A DNA stretch of 64,000 nucleotides from the NCBI GenBank assembly GCA_946902985.2, contig OX336388.2, positions 1,507,552,545-1,507,616,544 of the forward strand. The letters run 5' to 3'. Below are positions 56,649 to 64,000 of this stretch, piece by piece. This DNA comes from Meconema thalassinum. Its lineage: Eukaryota; Arthropoda; Insecta; Orthoptera; Tettigoniidae. Positions within the stretch are counted from its first letter, which is position 1, and each line of letters starts with the position of its first letter. The translations under genes and the position numbers were made by a program. A model generated the notes under the pieces. That model searched no databases. It saw only the letters and a program-made list of their open reading frames with translations, and was not told the DNA's origin.

Positions 56649-58411
56649 TCATACTAATTTATAAAAATGAGATGGTGTGTGTCTGTCTGTTACTCAATCA
56701 CGCAAGAACCACACGTCCGATTTAAATGAAATTTTGCATGGATGTAGCTGATTTACCAGGCTTACATATAGGCTGCTTTTGATTTCGATATTTTGCACTA
56801 TTTAAAAATGGTGACTATTTTCATATTTCCATTTCAAATAAAAAGACAACGCTAAGAAATAGCAAACTGTTGATGCCACTAGGAGCTATAAAATTTAATT
56901 TTCTATCCGAAAGGTCCCTATCACTTCTCGTGTATCTCAACGGTTAGCGAGTAAAACCTAAATATGCCTTATAGAACACGGTCAACGCCGAGCGATGTTA
57001 GTCTATGTTAGTCTCTACATGAACTGTTTTATTTATGGAGGTAGTTTGTGGGGTCCGAAACTAGACGTGATTTTGAGTCTAATTTTATACTCTTTGTTCC
57101 GGTTATTGCATGTGAGTATTTGGATCTTTACGCTCTTTCACAATGTTATAGTGCTTTGTACTTTGCACGGTATGCTTTCATCCTTTTTTATCGATTTGTT
57201 TTCCGTTAAATGAATATTTCATTTGGCCAATATTTATCTGCTTTTTGTCGTTTTTTACCATGATCAGAGGCCCAAATTCACAGACGAATGTGTCGACCCA
57301 AATTCACAGACGAATGTGTCGGAGACTAACGACTGTCACATTAGTTTATTTAGTGTTCATATTAATCTTACTGCAGAACTGGGCAAATTTATTTCAATAA
57401 AGTAGTTATTTTGACTTTCACGGCCAATAAAAAACCGCACAAAACACGGAATAAACCTAGAAAAGTTGCTGAGTTTTAATTGCTTGGCCCTGAAATTCAA
57501 TATAGAATCATTTTGGAAGCCTTTATAGGGAGGTGAAAGACTGTTTTAGCCTTTAACACTCGCAGTAAAGTAGCTGAGGTGTTCTAAATAAGAATTGAGG
57601 TATCGCATAGTTTGCTACTTCTTTGGAAGCCCGCAAATAGACCACAAGAGCCCTCTGATGAACCATCTCGGAGTTACTAGGCGTAATCTCACACTCGACA
57701 CGGCATAAACTTAGAAAATGTTTCTGTGATTAATTTGTTTTTGTTATTATTACTTGGCATGATTGAAGTTTGTTCCATTACTGTTACTCTTTATCATGAC
57801 ATGGTACGTACTTTCCGCAATATTACTTATTGCGGATATGATAATTGCTATCAAGTTTGATGTATTTTTAGGATAATGTTTACATGTTTAAATATAGTAT
57901 GAAGACGTTAAACGATAGGTATTCAATATTTAAGACAGGTTATTTAACTTTTATTACATAGAAGCTGATATTTATTTCCAATATATACACGCACTTTCTA
58001 ACCTACAAAGCGGAGACAAACAGGCTTTTCTCCGGGTACTCCGGTTTTCCCTGTCACAATTTCATTCCAGCAACAATCTCCACTATCATTTAATTTCATC
58101 CGTAATTAATTTAATCATTGCCCCAGGGGAATGCGACAGGCTTCGGCAGCCGGCACAGTTCATATCCTTTCTGTTAGATGGGGATTTCGTTCATTCCATT
58201 CCCTGACCCGGTCGGTCTACTGAAAGCAGGCTAAGGATTTTCACTTTCCTACCTCTGATTAATAATTTGGTGAGTGAAAATGCGTGTAGTCTACACATGT
58301 AGTTGGTAACATGGAAATAACATAACTACATTAGGAATGTGTGATTATATATATTAATGATTTAGGCCAGCAAGTACTAAAAGTCGTTCGAAGAACGGGT
58401 ACTTCAGCTAC
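56649..58411 (+). mobile_element. non-autonomous Helitron inserted in E7
   Basis: The start is TCATACTAATTTATAAAAAT followed by GAGATGGTGTGTGTCTGTC, and AAATGAAATTTTGCATGG soon after, the usual 5' pattern of small insect Helitrons. The end is GTTCGAAGAACGGGTACTTC followed by AGCTAC, a short palindrome plus a CTA-type terminus (one base off the canonical CTAG). It contains the R1 segment (57030-57480) also present at 23107-23530 and a 5'-truncated SINE (57989-58250). Borders are inferred by comparison with E2 and are accurate to about ten bases. Confidence 0.55.
57989..58250 (+). mobile_element. 5'-truncated SINE
   Basis: It shares CTCCGGGTACTCCGGTTTTC, 'ATTGCCCCAG', 'CGGCAGCCGGCACAGTTCAT' and 'CTGACCCGGTCGG' with the full SINE at 13313-13640. 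The tRNA head is missing, and the sequence is more diverged. Confidence 0.7.
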
Positions 58412-58592
58412 ATAAATCTAAGGCCTATAATATAAAAATCCAATATGGTGACCATCCAAAATATTTAGATGGTTCTCAATATCTACGAATCTATTACAGC
58501 AATCAAACAAACAATTTGTATGTTGATGGAGGCAATTGATATTAGTAGTATATATGAAAATGGGCTATTTAGTTCTTTACGGAACTACTTGT

Positions 58593-59290
58593 ATTATAAT
58601 CACATCTCTTTTACTGCTTTTCTTTACTGTCTTATGTAGAAGGGAGTAGAATGCTTCCGTAAGTTCTTCTTCTGATGGTTCCGTGTGTTCTTAGCATTGT
58701 ATAATCGTAACATTGCGAATACGAGTCTTAAATCGTGCTGATAATATTAGCTCGGAAATGGGTTGCCAACTTATAAGACTTTTCTTTGCATGTTCAGTAA
58801 GCAAAAGAGCAACTCCATCTCTGCCTTCCGCATTCTTCTCACTCCTCCCAGAGTATATGAGGGTAAGTCCTTCATAAGTTTTTATCTCACCAAAATCTGG
58901 CCATCGTATCTCTCTGAGCACAAGTATATCAAGTTTATATGAGATCATTTCTCTGGTCACCTGCCTCAGCCTACTACTCTCACCCAGAGTCCTCACATTC
59001 CAGAAACCTATTCGTGTCTTCCTTTTCGTTCCGAAAGTTGTCAACAGGAGATCTGTCCGGTTTTCATTCTTTTCAGTTTCTTTAATAATACACAACTTCC
59101 GAGAGTGCGAGTTATTATCCCACAGCTTCCTAGTTTTATGGTAGGGCTGCCACCTTAAGGACTGAAAACGAGCCCCCGCAGTTTTCCAACCGTACCACTG
59201 AATTACAGCTCCGCCTGGAAATAATCTACTGATGACGCTGCTGCCCACTAGCATGGTGTAGTCTGTCATTTAGTCTGGTCTCCCGCCAGA
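58593..59290 (-). pseudogene. RTE-like LINE, endonuclease N-terminal half
   Basis: On the minus strand the frame contains TRIGFWNVRTLGESSRLRQ, YKLDILVLREIRWPDFGEI, IYSGRSEKNAEGRDGVAL and FKTRIRNVTIIQ. This is the AP endonuclease of RTE-type LINEs (WNVRTL, then LQETRW-like, then GVA-LL). The catalytic glutamate is present (REIRW). After a frameshift near 58690, a second frame continues with EEELTEAFYSLLHKTV and KRDVIII up to 58593. The domain stops exactly where the fragment at 53668 resumes with MGDLN. The upstream 5' UTR abuts a mariner fragment at about 59300. Confidence 0.8.
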
Positions 59291-59303
59291 ATTGCTCCCG
59301 GGA

Positions 59304-60203
59304 TCACTGAAACACACAAAAATGTTTTCCCCGCAAGAAACGGGGCAATGAATCGGCAACGATGGAAATCTGAAGGCGCAGGATCAGGTCTGTATGCTGG
59401 TTGTGGTAGCAGTTCGACTCTCCCAATTCCTGAATTCTTGCCTTGGTTGTTCGTGCAGAATGAGACCTCGCATTGTCCTGCTGCAAGAGAACTCTATTTC
59501 GGTTAACTAATATTTGGTATCTCCGTCTCAAAATTTCATGAACTCATTCGATTTGTTGAGAATGAAGAACCGCATTGACTGCACACCCGTTTGGAACAAA
59601 CTCCCAATGAATAACTCCTTGGAAATTCCACCAGACACACATCATCACTTTGGGACCGAACCATTCCTTTCTAACGATGACTTTCGCAGGTTGACGGGGG
59701 CTGTGCCACTTTTTCAAGGCATTGCGGTAATAGACCCACTTTTCATCGCATGTGACAATTCTTCTGATAAATCTATCATCCATGGTGTTACCGATAAGCC
59801 GACTACAGATATCCACTCTACGTTGAGCCTGCTCAGGGATGAATTCACAAGGTACAGATCTACAGCTTCTGTTTGATTTTCCAAGTTTCTTAATCTGGCG
59901 ATGTATGGTAATTTTTGATGTACCAAGTTTTTCTGACAGCCCACGAGTACTTCTTTGCAGATTTTCTTCCAAAACGCGGCGTGTATTATCAATATCCCAT
60001 TGTTTAGGTCTTCCAGATCGCGGTAAATCTGTAATGTTATGTTCTCCAAATTTTAAGCGTTGGAACCATAGTTGTGTCACACGCTCACTAACGGTACCTT
60101 TTACTTCCACTTCACACATTCTTCGAGCCGTGGCAGCAGCTTTGTAATCTTGTTTCCAGTAGTGCTTTAGAAGGACCCTAACCTCCAACTTTGTAAGTTC
60201 CAT
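59304..60203 (-). pseudogene. mariner transposase (5' and central part)
   Basis: Start chosen at MELTKLEVRVLLKHYWKQ (60203). Domains in order: an N-terminal helix-turn-helix pair (residues 1-110, WFQRLKFGEHNITDLPRSGR), then the catalytic DDE/D region with VTCDEKWVYY (first Asp), QDNARSH (second Asp) and, in a shifted frame, PAYRPDPAPSDFH (third Asp, D34D spacing). Damage: a TGA at 59544-59546 where the family has Arg (a CGA to TGA change), and a frameshift near 59410. The C-terminus is missing; a matching end is at 51102-51138. The family moves by cut and paste at TA sites. The TIR lies at about 60314-60340. Confidence 0.9.
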
Positions 60204-60313
60204 TTGTGAGTGTGTATCAACAACTGACGACTGATATATTCTCGCAATATACGCAATTCTATTCATGGTCTCCTGTAAATAGCATTGGTGAAAACCAAAT
60301 CACCGAACTAAAA

Positions 60314-60340
60314 GAACGACATTACTTCTGGGACATCCTA
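60314..60340 (-). repeat. mariner terminal inverted repeat
   Basis: On the minus strand it reads TAGGATGTCCCAGAAGTAAT then GTCGTT. It lies about 110 bp upstream of the transposase start and pairs with TAGGGGATGTCTCATAAGTA at 51027. TA occurs at the outer border. Confidence 0.7.
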
Positions 60341-61612
60341 ATATTATTTTGCTTGTCGTAATGAATTACTAACGCCATCACACATTTACTAAGCCCGTTG
60401 TCATTTCTTGATTGACGTAGCGTTTTTCCATTTGTCTATTGTAGCATGGTAGAGCAAAATGTGACTTATCACCGATGCCTCGGTTTCACTTCAGACTGTG
60501 ATTCAATGGAAGCTACTTAGGTATGGATCGTGCTCGCTGCTGGCTTTCATCGCACAGTCAATGTCTGTGGATGATGTTAAAGTACTATCGATGGGGTCAA
60601 GAAAGCAATGAAAAACCACCCAATCCCCACCTTGCATAGTACTCCTCATTATAGCACTGCATTGATTTATGCGGTTTCTATCCACATAACTACACCGGCT
60701 GTGCTCTTGCGAATCCGATCAGCTTGTGGGTAGACTACTTACCAGACATACTGAACAATGACTTTCAATCTTCGGTAGGAACTGTTATTGTCAGAATTTT
60801 TCAGCAAATTACACCCTATACCACTCTGAGAGTGATAATTAAAGGTACCAGGTTGTAAATTACACCGTTTGATGATGTTCAGTACATCTGTCGGATAGTG
60901 GCTCGTAAATACAATATATTTTCCTGTATATCCTTTACCCTTCCTCAGAGTTTGAACAGTGCATTTTTAACACCCTGATATTAGTAGGCATATAGAGGCA
61001 GACAGCTTTGTAAGCTTTTAATTTATTCCGTCAAATGGTGAGTACTGTCTATAATTAGATCCTGATCGCAGGTTGTACGAATGTAAGATACGTCTTTGTT
61101 ATTTTATTAATACTGGTTGGGGAGGGGACATGTAGGCGTAAGCAGTGACCTGCCTTCGTCGCGACAAGCTGATCGATCCCTCTCTGTCTGTGTCCTTATG
61201 GTCCAAATAGCCTCAATCTACCATTTCCATTATTTTCATGATGTTTTCTGTGCCGTTGACATACTCAACAGCGCTCTTTCTATAGTTTGCATTTCCGTCA
61301 GAGCGATTCTCGACCTGGCATAAATCATACGCGGGTGACAAACTCTAACCCCACACCGCCCCGTGATTGATTGCCGCTGTCCTGCGAGGCGACAGCTAAT
61401 AGGCGGCCGTCTCGTCAGCCACCGTGTGGGCAACTCAGCTCCCGGAATCTATACTAGATAATAATCAAATCTGCGATACGTTCACACAAAGAAGAACTAC
61501 CGTTACTGTCGTGCGTTAGTTGGTAATTATATTTTGTTTACGAACAGACTACCCTGTCGAATCAGGACTCCACCATTACGAATTGAAAACTTGATATTGG
61601 AATTTCAATAGG
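60341..61612. other. unassigned DNA
   Basis: No transposon boundary or protein motif recognised. The block 61240-61440 is GC-richer. Frames of 60-68 codons only. Confidence 0.35.
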
Positions 61613-61619
61613 GTGCACA

Positions 61620-62090
61620 TAGCTTCCAGACGGCAACTGACAGGCAAAGTGGGTTCAATTAGAACCCTCGACCATCCTAGGAGTAGTATTGCATGGGCTC
61701 CCAGTTCTACTTTAGGCCAATGTAGGTTGGTGCCCAATCTAAGGCCAAGTCTGCTTCCTTCTCATTCCTTAGAGTTACACTTACCATTACTCTATAGTAT
61801 AACTTGCGGAATCACTTCCTGATACAGTGACTAGCAGTCTATGCTGTTATCCCCGAGGTCCGAATTCAATTCACAGCACTGCAAACAAATTTTATTCTGA
61901 TCTGAGGTTTGGAGTGAGGTACAAGTTGCGTCACGAGGCAAAACTGATAAGCGATAGGTTCGATTCCAACCTCAGGCATTCTAGAAGTGGCTTGCCGAGG
62001 TATCTCACTTCTACCCCAGGCAAATTCAGGGTTGGTTTCTAATTTAAGGCCGCAGCCGCTCCCTTCCTCATTCCTAACCTGAATTAGAAA
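61620..62090 (+). mobile_element. two related SINE copies, tRNA-derived
   Basis: First copy about 61640-61790: GTGGGTTCAATTAGAACCCTC (decayed B box), then CCCAGTTCTACTTTAGGCCA and GCTTCCTTCTCATTCC. Second copy about 61905-62090: GCGATAGGTTCGATTCCAACC (B box), 'AGAAGTGGCTTGCCGAGGTAT', 'AATTTAAGGCCGCAGCCGCT' and TTCCTCATTCC. They share the body, and a third decayed copy is at 24612. The order suggests separate insertions or a duplication. The A boxes are weak. Confidence 0.65.
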
Positions 62091-62319
62091 TGCATACACT
62101 ACTGTACTACAAACAGGTTAATATACAAATTCCATATATAGGATATATATACTAGAAGTAGTACCCGTATTCGCCCGATGGATATATTTATTTATTTTAT
62201 GGATGATAATGAATACTACTACTTAACTGACACAAAGTAATAGATTTTTTATAATAACAGTCGAGGACGATTCTTTTGATGGTGATAAGTAGTAAAATGT
62301 ACGTAACGTCCGGGAGGTC

Positions 62320-62862
62320 ATTTTCCTCTAATGATAATGATAATAATGAATATGCTTCTTACAACCGAATTGAAAAACGTGATTAGAAAGGGCAGTAAGT
62401 GTAATAAAAGACGCTGCCTATAACTTATTCGCCCTGTTAGGAAAGTAGAGGGCAATCGTCTTTTGCCGCATAGCGCTATAGGAGAATAATTGAAGCACTT
62501 CGGAAACCTTCGGCTGTCCCGAGCTTCTGAGGGAGCAACAGTCATATTTTTCGCCTCATAGCGCTGTTCAATATTTCGTCCGTGTGCCAAATGACCTATA
62601 TCTGGGGAATGTCAAAATTTCAAGTAGACAGTGTCACCTGCAGAGTCCTTAAAGTTACAGTAATGACATAAAATTTGGTTCAGATCGGTGAAACGTTGTA
62701 AGAGATGTGCCAATGGGCCTAAATGATGGGAAAGTACATGGCTGCCTGAAATTTGAAGTGAACAATGTTACTCGTCGGGTTCCAAAGGGTAAGTACGTAA
62801 CATTTCGTTCAGATCGGTGAGACAAATTCGATATTTTGTCTACGTCCCAAACGGCCTATAAC
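62320..62862. other. AAT-rich stretch and unassigned repeat
   Basis: TAATGA/AATGAT repeats at 62328-62349. From 62590 the phrases TTTGGTTCAGATCGGTGAAA and TTTCGTTCAGATCGGTGAGA occur about 130 bp apart (about 62680 and 62808), suggesting a short tandem repeat of an unknown family. Confidence 0.4.
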
Positions 62863-63604
62863 TAAAGCCCTGCGCGGATGCGGATATCCGCGGATAAACC
62901 CGCGGATATCCGCAACATTTTTCACCTTGCGGATATAATTTGTATGACTGTGCGGATAGCGGATAAGCTGCGGATAATGTTTAGAGTAAATTTGCGGATA
63001 GTTTTTAGAATACAATGTTGAACTGGATTTTTAAAAATAATTTTAGTTTTTGCTAAGATCCGGGTCTTTAACATTTCTTGTTATTTCCCCTTGCTTTCGC
63101 TTGGATTGTGTGAGAATAATAGAGAAGTGAGAGAAGCCAGTCATGGAAATACTCTCAATTAGTGTTGACTTTTGCCCAAAAAAATGCTTTGTATTTGCGC
63201 TTGTCTGCGTGGGTATATCTGACGACTATGTAAGTGATATAATTAGCCACCCTCTGTGTCACATGGCGTTATTCAGAGGGAAAAAATTGTCAACATTGCC
63301 TTGCAATTCATACATAGCCTAGGGGAACGAATTTCTCCTCAAATGCCAAATGTCTAAATGTGTTGCTTTAATACTTTATGCTTTTTCTAATAAATTATAA
63401 ATAATGTAATATCAGCGGATTTGGTTTAAAAACGTGCGGATACGGATAAAAGTCGTGCGGTTGCGGGGCGGATGCGGATAACAGTCGTGCGGATGCGGGG
63501 CGGATGCGGATAACAGTCGTGCGGATGCGGGGCGGATGCGGATAACAGTCGTGCGGATGCGGGGCGGATGCGGATAACGTTTTGCTTATCCGCGCAGGGC
63601 TCTA
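62863..63604. mobile_element. hAT-type non-autonomous element with 8 bp TSD
   Basis: Terminal inverted repeats TAAAGCCCTGCGCGGAT (left) and ATCCGCGCAGGGCTCTA (right). The 8 bp duplication CCTATAAC lies at 62855-62862 and 63605-63612, typical of the hAT superfamily. Size 742 bp, no transposase. Both ends are crowded with the motif GCGGAT(A)/TATCCGC; the right side has a 32 bp minisatellite (about 63455-63582). Internal AT-rich part 63010-63420 without ORF. Confidence 0.88.
63455..63582. repeat. 32 bp minisatellite inside the hAT element
   Basis: Four nearly identical copies of a unit starting GTGCGGATGCGGGGCGGATG and ending CGGATAACAGTC, preceded by a diverged partial copy. The unit itself is built of CGGAT motifs. 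Confidence 0.85.
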
Positions 63605-63612
63605 CCTATAAC

Positions 63613-64000
63613 TAGGGATTGGAGAGAGATGTATAGGCTACTGTATATACCGGTGAGTCTTCCGCTCCTTTATTTTTTAGTTTTCGGCCACACTTCCAAC
63701 GTCTGATCGACAGTTCTCCGTCTATAGCCAAGCCACAATGACCCTAAACGACTTTTCATGATTTATGATGACATGGAAGCAAGACCTTTACAAAAACATG
63801 TGTGCGACAAGTGATTATGCAATGCATCAAACTGTCATACGGGCATGTACAAAGAACATGCCGATTATATGGTTTCAGTTGGATACGAAATTAACGCTGG
63901 GTACGATGGCTTACTGATGAAAAACGTGAATGAACCTTCGAAGCGGAAATCTGTATCACATATCATTTTCTTTTAGGCAAGGTGAACGGACTAGTAGCCG
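63613..64000. other. no feature recognised
   Basis: Unique-looking sequence to the end of the window; no repeat, RNA or protein motif identified. Confidence 0.4.

Larger units (their letters stand above)
55344..58592 (+). mobile_element. HINE family A (E7) with a nested Helitron
   Basis: The 5' end is AGCCTATGTTC with hairpin partner GAAAAATAGGCT, then TCTG/TG repeats (55396-55432) and GATTTCAATGAAACTCGG. The 3' end is GAAAATGGGCT, hairpin AGTTC-TTTAC-GGAACT and TACTTGT at 58592. Core positions at 55559, 55704, 55856, 56001, 56147, 56293, 56401 and 56548 are 145-152 bp apart except one short interval of 108 bp, where a piece of the unit is deleted. The block 56649-58411 interrupts the family sequence. 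The right border abuts the endonuclease fragment of a LINE. Confidence 0.75.

Noticed and set aside
59514..60147. Plus-strand frames of 120 and 102 codons
   Set aside because: Antisense to the mariner transposase.

Overview
The window looks like intergenic DNA from a large-genome insect. It is AT-rich and intron-free, with several families of tRNA-derived SINEs, jockey- and RTE-like LINEs, mariner, hAT, Helitron and Helentron-type elements nested in one another. The SINE types (3' bodies with ATT or AAT tails, tRNA heads with clear A and B boxes) resemble those of Orthoptera and other Polyneoptera, but that placement is recalled family knowledge and was not tested. I found no convincing host protein-coding gene, rRNA gene or functional tRNA gene. 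Every recognisable protein segment belongs to a transposable element, and almost all are broken.

Layout. 1-2500: a decayed Helentron-like element carrying a TIR element with a DUF4817-like ORF, a dead LINE reverse transcriptase fragment, and a SINE with target-site duplications. 2500-7580: mostly unassigned AT-rich DNA. 7581-10777: two Helentron-like non-autonomous elements (HINEs, family A) head to head, making a 3.2 kb inverted repeat. 11381-24593: a nest of canonical Helitron families (here C and D, one ending in a helicase relic and a CTAG terminus), a 640 bp tandem array, and three inserted HINEs (families B and C). 27180-31535: a LINE with an intact ORF1 and a broken ORF2, fused to the 3' tail of another LINE. 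32324-46504: a complete LTR element with LTRs of about 4 kb, TSD GTAC, a gag-like reading frame and no protease, reverse transcriptase or integrase; its 3' LTR carries another HINE. 48.5-50 kb: a possible Crypton recombinase relic, a 114 bp palindrome and SINEs. 51.0-60.3 kb: the two ends of a mariner element in one orientation, enclosing both halves of an RTE-like LINE, SINEs and a fourth family A HINE. 62863-63604: a hAT-type element with 8 bp TSDs and an internal minisatellite.

Main discovery candidate. The HINEs in families A, B and C start with AGCCTA(T/C)TTTTC-type hairpins followed by a microsatellite and end in a short hairpin plus CTTGT. Copies inserted into repeats whose uninterrupted version is also present show insertion within a T or A run and no target duplication. 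Their interiors are arrays with a strikingly constant spacing of about 146 bp (mostly 144-148) between WTGGCRGC-type cores (ATGGCGGC in A and B, TTGGCAGC in C), although the families have otherwise diverged. This length equals nucleosome core DNA, and the A/B core resembles YY1/Pho binding sites; both functional readings are inference. The second candidate is the gag-only, giant-LTR retrotransposon with a heptad-repeat coiled coil.
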